Assembly (NCBI GenBank): GCA_017311315.1
Contig: CM029610.1
Coordinates: forward strand, 36,472,870-36,536,869
Source: Dendrocalamus latiflorus
Taxonomy: Eukaryota > Streptophyta > Magnoliopsida > Poales > Poaceae
DNA length: 64,000 nucleotides
Direction: 5' to 3'
The number at the start of each line of letters is the position of its first letter. The first letter of the stretch is position 1. Position numbers and translations under genes: made by a program. The notes under the pieces were generated by a model, which was not told where the DNA came from, did no database searches, and saw nothing but the letters and a program-made list of their open reading frames with translations. Below are positions 11,776-24,535 of this stretch, piece after piece.

Positions 11776-13845
11776 TTCTTTCTTGCGCCGCCGCCTCTTG
11801 GGCTTCGATCTGCGCCGTCATGCATCTATCTATTCCTCTTCGGCTTGATTTGACAGTTTATTCAAAAACTGCACGCAACGACAACATCATCAAGACTCGG
11901 ACTTCGTATTTATCTTGTTTTAGTGTTAACTTTTTTTTTTCAAATGCAATGCTATTGCATACCCTTTGCATTTGAGGGGGGTGTTAAGGATATTAGAGAT
12001 AAGGGTATTAGAGATAGAGTTTGTATTCTATTCCATATATGCCTTATCTCTATGTGGCATATCCTCTTGTACTCTCCTATATATATGCCCTTTGGGTCTC
12101 ATATCAATACACACAATATTCATAACATACCTTAGTATAGTATGCACATGATTTATCTCTCTTTGTTATCTATTCATATATTTGCAAATTTTTCACATGT
12201 GTCTGCAGGAGTTAAAATGTTGTACAACTGACTAATTCTTTTCTCATCATTTTATTCAAAGGATTGACAATTATCTACACAGTTTTTGAAACTGCTAGCT
12301 AGTACACTATTGTCCTTCTTTTGTATCAGATTAGTATTTCTATCTGTGCAGAATTTGTTCAAGGTGCACTCCATCCGAACTACAATTGTCAGTCCTTCAT
12401 GTGTGCTAACTAGGTTTGTTGGAATTTTCTTTTCCCCATGGAAGATCATACCAGAGTTACTAATTGACCATGAAAAGCTTGGGTATTCCTATCAGCTTGG
12501 CAATGTGTTGCATTGCAACCAATTCTGTCAGCGAACTCGCGAGCTGCCTTGAGCTAGCTCGAGCTGACTTTCAAGCCAAGCCAAGCTTTGATTTCTTTCT
12601 TAAACAAGCCAAGCCGAGCCGCACTCAAGACTGAGCTTGGGCGAGCCTGGCTCAAGCCAGCTCAGCTTGGCTCATTTCCAGCCCTGGCCCAAGATGGCAC
12701 TACAGAAGATATATCTCCTTCATGGTTCAGTTAGTGTATGTTAGGTACGTGTGAATTTGCCTCACTCCTGGAAGAGCTACAATTTACTTTCGGCTAAGTC
12801 TATTCTTGTCATCTTTGCCACTATTCATTCTTGGTGCCTTCAGGGGCATGTACAACGAAAAAACTATTAGGCAACTAAACATTAATTGTGAATTCTACTT
12901 TAAATCTTGGCTATGAGGCTCGCATGTTTTATATTGCTATCTTTTTATGATCACTCAGGATAGCATGTTATAAATAAAAATTGATATCGTACAAGTGGTA
13001 TCAAATGAAAATTGAGAAAGAAAAGATTGAAAAGATGCATTCTTCAAGCATGCCATGATCAAATAAATGAAAAAGCACAAAAATTTGTGTAAGTGAAAAG
13101 AAGTACGCTTCAAGCATGTCACATGCCTAAGAATTTAGTATGGAGCAATTGATCGCTATATGCGATTGCTAGCTTATCTAGACTTAAAGTTTGCTTCACT
13201 GTTGGGCTCTGACTTTTTGTGATATCTCATTGTTCTCTTTCTATTCGGTCTAGTCATTGTTAAAAACCATGTCATAAATATAGATCACTTAATAATATTG
13301 AAAAACTTGTTTGACCTTACTATATGACATATGATTTTATATGATCTAGGGAGCTCTAATAAAAAAGATGGCTTGGTCAACAATCAATGCAAAGTGACTT
13401 GGATAATCTACAAAGCTTTTGGTTTTTTACTCTTGTGGCTCCCTCTTAGAATTATTCTTTGGTTTTTTACTCTCGTGGATCCCACTTAGAATTATTCTTT
13501 CTCTGAATTTCTTGATGATTACATTGCCAAATGGGGAGAAATTAGAAGAAATGGGAGAATTTTCCATTGCTTTAGAAAGGGGGAGTATTTTCATCCAATC
13601 TTCCCTGGACCACCCGATCGTCTTGGAAACGTGCGGACCACTTCGAACATCCGCACCGTTTGATCGTCCACGGATCGCCCGATCATTTTTGGAAATGTTC
13701 GAACTGCTCCGAACAGTTGCATCGTTCGATCGTCAGCGGACCGCCCGGTTGTCTCAGAGATATTCGGACTGCTCCGAACATTCGCGTTGTTCGCAGCGCT
13801 GGATTGGGTTCTTGAGGAAGAACCTTTCGGGAGTTTTCAAGTTGG

Positions 13846-16800
13846 TGTTGTGGTTGCTGACCAAATAGTAAAGGGAGAGAATGGTAATGGAGATGACAAA
13901 TAAACAATGCTTGCCCTCATGTTTAGGGCACCCATATATATATATATATTCATCTGAGGAGTATTTTTACAATCGGGGTCCTTACACTCATACACTATGA
14001 GCAAGGGTATCTATGTCATTATACATATCCCGTTTTGGGGTTTTACAATCCCTTAGCAGGCCAGTTGGGCTTAGGTGGGGGTGATCGCGCGGCTTCGGTT
14101 GCCACCAGTCGCACTTCTCGATCGTGGGGAAAGCGGGCGGTTTGACTTCCGCCGGTTGCGCTTCCCGATCGTGGGAGGCGAAGGGGCTTTATATACCCCC
14201 TTCGTCGCCTCACCGCTGTTCTTCCTCACTCGCATATCGTCTGCACTTTGTTGCTCTTTGCTCCTGTGTTGCTCCTGTCGGCGACGTCCTGCGTACCTAC
14301 GAGCTGGAGTTGGCGCAGCTACCCCCGAACGCCATCGCTCGCTCGGTTGTTTACAGCTGGGCGGCGCGGACAGAAGGGGTCTGGCCCAGCGCCTCCCTAT
14401 TCGCCTTTCTCCACGACGCGCGGTGCCAGCCGAAAAAGCTCGAGGGAGGGGAGTTCTCCAACTTTGACAGCGTCAACTTTGTTTTACGGTCCCAGTGCTT
14501 GAAGACTTCCCCGCTAATTCGACTCGAGCGAAGTGGGAATCCAACTGGATGCGATGGTGGTTCTACCATTGTGTGGCGAGCGGCGGCAGCCTTCGCTGCA
14601 CAGAGCGACCGATGGTGTTCATCACCTCGCCAAGCGTGGAGCCCGACCGCGACAACGATCAGAGGGCGCGACGGCTCGTGGGGATTACCCTTCGCTTCAA
14701 CATGCGCGACCTCGTGGAGGAGTTCGTCATTTACGGAGTGGCACCGCTCACGTGCTGGTGGCACTTCCAACCCGGCCCTACCCAGCAGGACGGTGTTCGG
14801 CCGACCGTGTCCTCGCTGCCGAGGCCGTCGAACCCTCGTAAGCTCTTCGGCTTTGTTTTTTTGACTTATTTTTAACCTCGCTCCACTTTACCTGTAGAAC
14901 TCCTCTTGGAAGATGTGGAACGCGTGGTGGTCGTGTTCCTAGGGTCATACGTGGCCAAGGAGCACAGCCTGCGTGAGTCCTCGATCGCAACGGCGAAGCT
15001 GGGGCGGATAAATAGGGTTTGCGAAACTCTGGGCATTCCCGTGCCGGAGCGCGCCATCCTAACCGGAGGCCGGGCTCGCCTCCACGATGGCGACGACAAG
15101 GGGGAGGCTTCCCCCCTCGGTGGAGGGCCCGGTCCCCTGCCCCCGTGTCCAATCCGCTGACCGCCCTTCCCGCACATCCTGTCGGACTCGAAGGCACGGC
15201 GGTCACCAGTTCTGACTTGGCAGAGTACGCCAATTCGGACCTGGAGGCGGAGACGGATCACCCATCTCCCGGCGAGGAGTCTTTGGGCAGCCCCACGAAC
15301 AAGGAGTGCGGCGTGGACATCTAGGAGGGCGAAGCATCGTCGCCCGCTCCCACACCAGCTGTAGAGGTCGAGGGATCATCGCCCAAGTCCTTGAGGGCGA
15401 AATGCCCTCGGATACAATCGCCTTCTAGGCCGAAGGAGGGGTTCGCCGTGGCAGTAGGGGTTAGGGACGTGTTGGAATCGGACTCCGACATGGAGGTCGT
15501 CAGGCCGAAGAGGACCTCGCCGCCCCAGATGCAAGCGGCGCCCTTGCGGTTCAGTCCGAGGCGGAACGGACTTCACCAGTCCCTGCTGAAGGTAGGCGGA
15601 ACTCTTTCTCCCCCCACGACTTTGCGAAGCTTTCCCCAATCTGCTCGTTGATCCCCTCATTGACATCAGTCGATACACGGTCTCCGTGGCGCGGATAAGA
15701 ATCTGCCAACGGCAGCGGGCGCGAGATCTCCGACGCACCCGTCCCGAACGTTACGTCGCCTCCCACCGCCCAGGAGATCATCGGCTTGGAGACTTGGCGC
15801 CTGATCGTCTCCGATTTCATCCTCGGGCCGAAGGTACTACGAGCTCTGCAGGCGGCCGCCGACTACGTGGACGCCGGGTTGGACCGGCGGGCACTGGCGT
15901 TATGCGGCTCAGAGTTGCTGGAGGGAGTTCTCGAGGCCTCGGAGATACGGGTAAGTGTTGGTGGCATTGATTTGTACGTGCACTTATGCTTGGGGACGAA
16001 GTGACACTTGTGTTGTGCAAGCCCTCGCCATTGCTCGCGCTCTGTAAGCGGCCCACGCCCGCGAGCGAAGGGCGTTGGAGGACCGCCTTCACGCCGCCGA
16101 AGAGGCAAACGTCTCTAAGGACGATCGCATCCATCTCCTTGAGACGGAGGGCGCACAGGCCATCGCGGAGGAAGCGAAGCGGGAGGCCACCGCCGAACGC
16201 GACGGGCTACTCCTGCAGATTGCAGCACTGGAGGGGGAGAAGGCCGAACTGACCACGTCGCTCGCGGAGAAGGACCGAGCTTTGGGTGACACCTCGGTGG
16301 CAGCGTGGGACACGATGGAGGCTCTCGAGGGCGCCTTGGAGGACTTGTTTGTGGCCGTGCTGCCGCGTACCTTCGGCCCCGAGGACCTGTCGTGGACGCT
16401 TCGGCGCATCGGGGAAGCTTCTGGCCTTGCCCTCAACGCCGCTAAGTCCTTCGGCAACCACTGCTCCGTGGTGACGTCACAGATCGCCTTCACCCTCCTC
16501 CACCACCAGGGCTCCAACCATGTGGGCGAACTGGCGAACCCCCAACTGGAGAGGCCAGCAGGAGCTGGGGTCATGTCCGGCGCTGTGTACGCTATCCGCT
16601 GCACCGTCCAGGCCTTCCATCAAAGGATCTGGGACTATATCGGGGAGGCCGCGGCGAAGCTGGCATTGCACAAGACTTTGCACGGCGAAGGGGACTTGGT
16701 GCCTGGCTCGACGAAGTCCCGCGGCGCGACGAAGACGGCATCTCTGGCGCGGGGAAAGGCATCGACCCACAGGTGTGACGCCGAAGACTTTAGGGGTGTA

Positions 16801-17224
16801 GGGGTGTAGGTGTGCGTTGTCTTGTATCTGTCAACACCTGTAACCCGGCGCCCCATGGCCCCTTTTATCAATGGCCCCGATGCCGAAGCCCTGGCGTTGA
16901 CGAGTGCCTCCGTTGTGCTCCTCTTCTTTGCTGCCGATGATGAAGCTTTCTTGGGTGCCATCTTTCTTCAGATCTCAAGGTTTGCTCAGTCTTCCCCACG
17001 GATGGCGCTAACTGTTGTGGTTACTGACCAAACAGTAAAGGGAGAGTATGGTAGTGAAGATGACAAATGAACAATGCTTGCCCTCCCCATGTTTAGGAGT
17101 ATTTTTACAATAGGGTCCTTACACTCTGAGCAAGGGTATCTATGTTATTATACATATCCCATTTTGGGGCTTTACAGTCCCTTAGCAGGTCGGCTGGGCT
17201 TAGGTGGGGGCCACTCCTACAACA
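13846..17224 (+). mobile_element. LTR retroelement with decayed plant-type coding region
   Basis: It begins TGTTGTGGTT, ends CTCCTACAACA and is flanked by GTTGG duplications (13841-13845, 17225-17229). Unit 2 has the empty site near 23335. LTR-like ends are 13846-about 14081 and 17013-17224; the 5' LTR lacks its last ~15 bases and no primer-binding site follows. A solo LTR of the same family lies inverted at 33265-33502. The interior encodes broken frames resembling the putative plant transposon protein of Gypsy-type elements. Confidence 0.88.
14124..16809 (+). pseudogene. Retroelement-internal coding region (Gypsy-associated plant transposon protein), broken
   Basis: About 14280-14490 reads ELELAQLPPNA followed by further family-like sequence. 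A frameshift near 14495 moves the continuation, which includes DLVEEFVIYGV, to another frame until about 14870. A third piece follows at about 14890-15160. From 16075 to 16809 one frame of 244 codons is rich in Glu, Ala and Lys in its first 70 residues, as in a coiled coil, and then reads LPRTFGPEDLSW and onward. This order (N-terminal domain, linker, coiled coil, helical tail) resembles proteins annotated as putative gypsy-type or plant transposon proteins in grasses. I see no reverse transcriptase or integrase. Frameshifts and stops make a product unlikely. Confidence 0.65.
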
Positions 17225-17303
17225 GTTGGCTTTGGAACTTTCTTTTCATAAATTCTCTCAAACGGGTTTGCGGTGTTGTCAATGTATTCATCAAAGGGGG
17301 GAT

Positions 17304-17966
17304 TGTTAGACTATGTGGATGGTGGTGATTAATGTAATGATGAATAATTGATATTTGGATTGCTTTGGAATTTGCATTTGCAAAAGTTTCGGTCAATCAC
17401 AGTCATTGGTTTTGAATCCTAGTAGTTCTGAGAGTCTCCGAGTGGTTTTGTTGCCTTCAAGTGGTTTTCCTCGGCTTTGAGTGGTTTTGTTGCCTTCAAG
17501 TGGTTTCTGTCTGCTCTGAGTGGTTTTGTTGCCTTCCAAGTGGTTTTGTTGCTTTTGAGTAGTTTTCCTCGGCTTCGAGTGGTTTTGTGCTTTCAAGTGG
17601 TTTTACTCGGCTTCGAGTGGTTTTGCTTCTCTCTGAGTGTTGCTGTTAGGTCCAAGTAGTTTTGGGTACACGTAAGAGTATTGTAGCAGTGGTCGCTACT
17701 CATAAGAGTATTGTAGCATTGCTCGATATTCGTAAAAGTACTGTAGTAGTGGTCGGTACTTGGAAGAGTATTTTAGCAGCGCTCGGTACTCGTAGCAAGA
17801 CTTCAACCACGACCAGCTCAACCACGTCATGCTTTGACCACAGCGCTACGACCACGGTTGTACAACTATGGCATGCTACGACCACGTCCAACTTCGACTA
17901 TGGCAACTTGAGTACCTCGTTCTGACCACGACAAGGTTCGACCTCGGCTGTACGACTATGACCACG
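17304..17966 (+). mobile_element. Truncated Sire-like 3' LTR, unit 1
   Basis: A polypurine tract (AAAGGGGGGA) is followed by TGTTAGACTATGTGG, the same LTR start as at 23417 in unit 2. A minisatellite of GAGTGGTTTTGTTGCC-type units follows (about 17438-17640). The LTR is cut at the GACCACG junction (17960-17966). Confidence 0.8.
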
Positions 17967-19844
17967 ACGGCAAGAGAAGGGACCAACTGAACTGCAACGC
18001 GGCCATCACCATCGTCGTCCACGATCCTTACCAATCCTCATCCGACATATAGTATGCCTTTCTCTTCACCTTACCTCTTAGCATGGCCGAAGTACCACAG
18101 CCGGCTTGGCTATAGGGCCATTGAAAGCAAGCTATGGGCATCACCGCGTGCCCATGAGAGAGAATATGCTCCCCACACCTCTCAATCATGTACTGTCACG
18201 ACGATAACCATAGGCTTTCCCCAAACCAGGCACACATAAGAGTATAGCAAACAAAAATAGAAGGAAAATCGAAAGTGTAAAAGTAGGGAGAAAGAGTAGA
18301 GAACCGTCCTCTTAGTAGAAGGGTTGGCCAACTGCATGTCACGGCCGAGCCATAGGAGGCGGCGACGCCGGAGTGCACAAGAGGCGGCGCTTGAAGGTGG
18401 CAACTGGGAAGCAGGCCGATGGCCGGTGGTCGGAGGGAAACCTAGGTCCGATGCACCCAAGTGCTAAGCCCAAGGGGTCGGCGTTGTCCGGATCTGAGGG
18501 AAACGGCGGCTGGTAGCCGATGGCTAAGGGGTGGCCGCGCCCAGATCCAGTCGGTGAGGAGTAGGGAGAGGATGGGGAGAGTAGAGGGCGGCATAGAGGG
18601 GCGATCCGATGGGGGGACTTGGTGGCCGAAGGCCGGCGGCGGCCTCGGAGCTGGCATGCCGAGCGCCACCTAGAAGAGAGAGAGAGAGTGACAGAGTGAG
18701 TGAAGAAGTGGGGAGGGATAAAGCTAGGTAGAGAAGGAAAGAAAAAAGGAAGAAAAGTGAAAAAAGAGAGAAAAGGGAAGAGGAGAAAAAGAAAAAAGGG
18801 GTTTGGTACCTGCGTGTCGTGTCCTTAACCCCATGCGTTTTTATGCCAGAGTCAGGTTATGCACGTAGGGTCGTCGCTGCTTGCTTAAGCACTGGTTTCG
18901 ATATGATGTGTTGAGTTGGGTTGACGTTTGTATAAGTGGAGGTCCCGGGTTGGAGCCGTCCACACATTGTCCTTGAGGCTAACTAGGCAAGTGCATGACA
19001 AAGCGGTAAATTCAGGTAGTGTTCATTGTTAGATGCATGCTGATGCATTGCTTACCATGTTATGGTAAGTTAACTATTTCTGGATGCATGATGAGAAATG
19101 ATTAATAACGATTGTTTGTTGAGACATGGTATGTTGATATGCATAAATGGAGAACTTGCATTGCATGCATGTTATGAAAAGAGATAGTTTTGTGGTATTG
19201 TTGGTCCACTTTGTGTGGACACTCCACGGGAGTAGAGACTGAGGTCCCTGTATGTAATGACAGGCTATTGAGGTCCTCGTGTGAAAAAGGACGGGCTTGT
19301 GATCCCCGCATGAAAACTAGGCGGGTTTGTGTGAGCATCGACGGATACTTACTCTTCTATACCGGTATAGGCTAAGAGATAAGAGAAAAGTGCATGTGCA
19401 TACGCAGTTGCATTATGACCGAGGACAGGTGCAAATGTATATTGAGTTGTTGATGAAAATAGAGAAAAATTAAATGAAAACAAGTGGTTAATGAGACTGT
19501 AATGGTTTTGGACTGATATGTGAACCTGTTATTTACTGCTTGCTTTGTACTTGCTGAGTCTTTGGACTCACCCTTTGTTGTTTTTTAAGTAACCGTTGAG
19601 GACGTCATGCACGGACAGGAGTAGCACATGAATAACTTTATGTACTAACAGCACTTCGTATATAACCTTATGGTAGCATATTTAAACTCCTCTAGTATAC
19701 TAGAATAGTTGCTTAAAATAATATGATGTAAGTGGCCGTTACTTTATAAATAAAGTAGTGTTTGTTTAAAACAGTTAGCAGAAAAAGAGTAATATTATAT
19801 AATGATAATAGTATTTAAGCCCAAAGGATAGACGAAGTGTTACA
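17967..19844 (+). mobile_element. 5'-truncated Gypsy LTR, unit 1
   Basis: Homologous to the part of the unit 2 Gypsy LTR from 28822 to 32920, without the 2.2-kb solo LTR found there. It ends GACGAAGTGTTACA, a normal LTR 3' terminus. It contains the segment around GCTGAGTCTTTGGACTCACCC typical of Gypsy LTRs in grasses. The ORFs at 18182-18670 are composition-driven and are repeated in unit 2. Confidence 0.75.
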
Positions 19845-20869
19845 TTGTCTCTGTGGAATTGGTGCATGTTGGGTTCGATGTCATTGGGATTGATGTATAT
19901 TGAGGCAACATGGCTTGGTGCATTTGTAGACTTTTAAACTGCCGAGTCACAAACCGCCATTAGCAGTCAGCAAAGCATATAAATTTCAAGATAGCACTGC
20001 CGTTCTATCAATCATTTCGAGGGATGCAGATGTAGGAAGTCCAGGGCCGAGGGGCAATAGTCCCATCAGATGTTACGCTCGTTGATGGAGCCAGAACGAC
20101 TTGCCCTGGTGCCCAACTACGGTCGCGGGCCGCTGCTTGCTGATACCATCTACAACCAAGATCATAAAAAAAGCTTGAAATTTATGAGTTACTCGGATTT
20201 GTCTTATTGTAGATTTGATTTGAGCTCGACTCGAATTTAAATTAGCCAAATTCGAGCTTAATCTCAGGCTCACGAGCTACACCGAGCCAAGCTCGAATAG
20301 CTCACAAGCCTCGATTAGAGTTTAAATTGTGATATATATTAACTCTTACCGAGTTTACTCGAGCCAAACTCGAGCTTGGGCTTTTCTAATTGTTGAAAAT
20401 TAGTGTATATTTGAAATATTTTGGCTGTTATCAAGTTTACTAGAACTGAGATCGAACTCAACATTTTCTTTTTATTGAAAAATAGTGCATAATTAATTAT
20501 TTTAATTGTTATCGAGTTTTAACGAGTCAAGCTCAAGTCTAGATCTAGGCTCAGACTCCAACTCAAGCTCGACTTAAATTTCTACCAAATTTAAATCTAA
20601 AAAATCAAATTCGCTTGAGCTCAACTAATTTACCGCCCTACCTCTACCTACAACAGTCTATTTACCGGCTTCCCTTGGCTTGGAAGTCTCCAGGCCACCT
20701 TCGATGCTGACAGTGCAACAACCCTCAAGAAAGTCCAATCGTTAAGACTTATGAATCGACACATTTCGCGCTCAACGATTTTTCAGCGTGCAATTTTTCC
20801 ACACGTCCAGCAGTTGTCTACAAGTAAAGATGTAGGGCTAGCGTCCTAATCCCAGATAATCGTAATTTA

Positions 20870-21132
20870 GGGTGTGATTATTTGGGTTTTTTTATGGTTT
20901 ATGGCTGAAAAGCACTGTAGTTGATAGAGACTTATTTAGCATAATTAAATTTAAAAAATATAAAAATATAAAAAATATGTTAGCCCATTACGTATAATAC
21001 AAACAAATACGGGAAAAAAGAACCGGCAAAAAAGCTCAACAAAAAGCCAAAAGTTTAGAAAAAGATGAAATTTATGAATAGTGAAAAATAAACCAGAAGC
21101 CAGAAGCTGAAACTCTTTTGATCACCACCTGA
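20870..21132. mobile_element. MITE-like insertion
   Basis: An AT-rich segment from GGGTGTGATTATTTGG to ATCACCACCTGA is absent from the matching place in unit 2 (near 34180). A diverged copy in the opposite orientation lies at about 42441-42690. Termini are imperfect inverted repeats; the target duplication is unclear. Confidence 0.65.
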
Positions 21133-21347
21133 AAATTCCTATATGGTGAAATTATACAGATGGGTTGGAAATGTATAATACCAAACAAGAAATAGCAGTA
21201 CAAGACATATATAGCTATAATTTTGGAGGTTCAAGCTTAATTGCAACCTACTAGTAGACTAAAAAGTGTCAGGTCAAATCGTTCTACACTTCAGCTATCA
21301 CCCTTTTTATTACACTGTTTACCTCCGTTTCATAATCTTAATTAACC

Positions 21348-21746
21348 TAAAAGGATATCTATATTCTTTGATTTGCTCTTTTCTTTTTTGTTCATAAGTC
21401 TTGCATTGAATTGGATATAGACAAGATTGTTGAGACGGTGAGCATCTAATTTATTTCCTTTCTTGGTATGTATCTACGAGTTACAAAGTAAAGGTTAGTT
21501 AAGTACTTAAATTGAAATAGTGATATAATTGATGAGACTTGAGAGTTAGTGAGTAACCATGTCAAAAGTGCTTCAATTTCTTTCACATCCGGATGAACTT
21601 GAGGTCAAGGAAAGAATTCTTATAGCTAATCTTTACAAGCGAGGAACATGATATCCATACTTAGACCACCAATTGTCTACATAATGGGAAGTAAAAATAT
21701 TAGTAATGGACAAAAGACAATTCACATGTATTGATTCATTAAATTT
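21348..21746 (+). other. hAT-derived filler DNA at the tandem-duplication junction
   Basis: About 399 bases almost identical to 37072-37469, which is the C-terminal part of the hAT transposase pseudogene. It lies exactly between the end of unit 1 and the start of unit 2. Both edges share 3-5 bases with the flanking units (TAAAA on the left, TTT on the right). It carries the same in-frame TGA as the hAT copy. Confidence 0.85.
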
Positions 21747-23527
21747 TATTCAAAGGATTGACAATTATCTAGCTAGCACACAGTTTTTGAAACTGCTAAC
21801 TAGTACACTATTGTCCTTCTTTTGTATCAGATTAGTATTTCTGTCTATGCAAAATTTGTTCAGGTGCACTCCATCCAAACTACAATTGTCAGTCCTTCAT
21901 GTGTGCTAACTAGGTTTGTTGGAATTTTATTTTCCCCATGGAAGATCATATTAGAGTTACTAATTGACCATGAAAAGCTTGGGTATTCCTATCAGTTTGG
22001 CAATGTGTTGCATTGCAACCAGTTCTGTCAGCTGACTCGCGAGCTGCCTTCAGCTAGCTCGAGCCGACTTTCAAGCCAAGCCAAGCTTTGATTTTGGCTT
22101 GTTTCTTAAACAAGCCGAGCCGCACTCAAGACTAATCTTGGGCGAGCCTGGCTCAAGCCGGCTCAGCTTGGCTCGTTTCCAGCCCTGCCCCAAGATGGCA
22201 CTACAGAAGATATATCTCCTTCATGGTTCAGTTAGTGTATGTTAGGTACGTGTGAATTTGCCTCTCTCCTAGAAGAGCTACAATTTACTTTCAGCTAAGT
22301 CTATTCTTGTCATCTTTGCCACTATTCATTCCTGGTGCCTTCAGGGGCATGTACAATGAAAAAACTTTTAGGCAACTAAACATTAATTGTGAATCCTACT
22401 TTAAATCTTGGCTATGAGGTTCGCATGTTATATATTACTATCTTTTTATGATCACTCAGGATGGCATGTTATAAATAAAAAATTGATATCCTACAAGTGG
22501 TATCAAATGAAAATTGAAAAATAAAAGATTGAAAAGATGTATGCTTCAAGCATACCATAATCAAACAAATGAAAAACCAAAATTTGTGTAAGCTCAAAGA
22601 AGTATGCTTCAAGCATGTCACATGCCTAAGAATTTAGTATGGAGCAATAGATTGCTATATGCGATTGCTAGCTTATCTAGACTTAAAGTTTGCTTCACTG
22701 TTAGGCTCTAACTTTTTGTGATATCTTATTTTTCTCTTTCTATTCGGTCTAGTCATTGCTAAAAATTCTGTCATAAATATAGATAATAATGTTGAAAAAC
22801 TTGTTTGGCCTTGCTATATGACATATGATTTTATATGATCTAGGGAGCTCTACTAAAAAAAGATGGTTTGGTCAATAATCATGCAAAGTGACTTGGATAA
22901 TCTACAAAGCTTTTGGTTTTTTACTCTTGTGGCTTCCTCTTAGAATTATTCTTTGGTTTTTTGTTCTCGTGGCTCCCTCTTAGAATTATTCTTTCTCTGA
23001 ATTTCTTGATGATTACATTGCCAAAGGGGGAGAAATTAGAAGAAAGGGGGAGAATTTTCCATTGCTTTAGAAAGGGGGAGCATTTTCGTCTGATCTTCCC
23101 TGGACCACCCGATTGTCTCGGAGAGTGCGGACCACTTCGAATGTCCGCATCGTTTGATCATCCACGGATCGCCCGATTGTTTTTGGAAATGTTTGGACTG
23201 CTCCGAACAGTTGCATCATTCGATCGTCAGCGAACTGCCTGGTTGTCTCAGAGATATTCGGACCGCTCCGAACATTTGCGTCATTCGCGGTGCTAGATTG
23301 GGTTCTTGAGGAAGAACCTTTTGGGAGTTTTTAAGTTGTTGGCTTTGGAACTTTCTTTTCGCAAATTCTCTCAAACGGGTTTGCAGTGTTGTCAATGTAT
23401 TCATCAAAGGGGAGATTGTTAGGCCATGTGGATGGTGGTGATTAATGTGATGATGAATAATTGACATTTGGATTGCTTTGGAATTTGTGTTTGTGAAAGT
23501 TTCGGTCAATCACAGTCATAGGTTTTG

Positions 23528-23845
23528 AATCCGAGTGGTTTTGTTGCCTTCAAGTGGTTTTCCTCATCTTCGAGTGGTTTTGTTGTCTAAGTGGTTTCTG
23601 TCTGCTCCGAGTGGTTTTGTTGCCTTCGAGTGGTTTTCCTCTGTTCCGAGTGGTTTTGTTGCCTTCAAGTGGTTTTCCTCGGCTTCGAGTGGTTTTGTTG
23701 CCTAAGTGGTTTCTGTCTGCTCCAAGTGGTTTTGTTGCCTTCGAGTGGTTTTCCTCTGTTCCAAGTGGTTTTGTTGCTTTCGAGTAGTTCTCCTCGGTTT
23801 TGTGTTTTCAAGTGGTTTTACTTGGCTTCGAGTGGTTTTGCTTCT
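23528..23845 (+). repeat. Minisatellite, AGTGGTTTTGTTGCC type
   Basis: Degenerate units such as GAGTGGTTTTGTTGCC and AAGTGGTTTTCCTC alternate. A shorter version lies at 17438-17640 in unit 1. Translations look like repeated VVFLG/SGFCL peptides but are an effect of the repeat. Confidence 0.9.
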
Positions 23846-24206
23846 CTCTAAGTGTTACTGTCAGGTCCAAGTAGTTTTGGGTACACGTAAGAGTATTGTA
23901 GCATTGGTCGGTACTCGTAAGAGTACTATAGCAGTGGTCGCTGCTCAGAAGAGTACTGTAGCAGTGCTTGATACCCATAAAAGTACTGTAGTAGTGGTCG
24001 GCACTCGGAAGAGTATTTCAGCAGTGCTCGGTACTCGTAGCAAGACTTCAACCACGACCAGCTCAACCACGGCATGCTTTGACCACAGCGCTATGACCAC
24101 GGCTGTACAACTATGGCATGCTACGGCCACGTCCAGTTTCGACCACGGCAACATGAGTATCTCGTTCTGACCACGACAAGGTTCGACCTCAACTGTACGA
24201 CTACGA

Positions 24207-24535
24207 CCACGTACAGTCTTCGACCAAGACTAGCTTCGATCTTGTTTGACTTTGACCACGTACAGTCTTCGACCATGACCAGCTTCGACTACGTTTTACT
24301 ATGACCACGACGTTCGACTTCGACCATGTACAGTCTTTGACCACGACCAGCTTTGACTACGTTCGACTTTGACCATGTACAGTCTTCGACCACGACCATG
24401 TCCAGCTCGACCATGTTCGACTTTGACCACGTACAGTCTTCGACCATGACCATGTCCAGCTCGACCATGTTCGAGTTTGACCACGTACAGTCTTCGACTA
24501 TGCTCGGCTATGACCACGTCCAGCTCAGCTATGCT
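24207..24535 (+). repeat. Tandem repeat, CCACGTACAGTCTTCGAC type
   Basis: Six copies of an 18-base core start at 24207, 24256, 24324, 24373, 24427 and 24481, with spacers of GACCATGTCCAGCTC-type text. Spacing is 49 to 69 bases. Confidence 0.9.

Larger units (their letters stand above)
10486..12127 (+). mobile_element. Short non-autonomous copia-type LTR element
   Basis: LTRs at 10486-10632 (147 bases) and 11982-12127 (146 bases) are almost identical; they differ only around GGCTCTTTGGG versus GCCCTTTGGG. A 5-base duplication TACCT lies outside both (10481-10485, 12128-12132). A primer-binding site TGGTATCAGAGC, complementary to initiator tRNA-Met, directly follows the 5' LTR, and a GAGGGGGG polypurine tract precedes the 3' LTR. 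The 1.35-kb interior is very CG-rich and encodes no gag, integrase or reverse transcriptase that I can see, so replication must depend on another element. The near-identity of the LTRs implies recent insertion. Confidence 0.95.
12251..21351 (+). repeat. Large tandem duplication, unit 1
   Basis: Homologous to 21745-34395. The left part (12251-13845 and 17225-17966) matches 21745-24211; the right part (17960-21351) matches 28815-34395. An LTR element (13846-17224) is inserted only here. The two parts are joined at 17960-17966 by the 7 bases GACCACG, present at both corresponding places in unit 2, so about 4.6 kb was lost from this unit. A MITE (about 20870-21132) is also private to this unit. 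The left part holds no recognised gene. Confidence 0.9.

Noticed and set aside
18182..18670. Minus-strand ORFs shared with 29042-29446
   Set aside because: Conserved only because the DNA is duplicated; frames differ between copies and lie in a Gypsy LTR.
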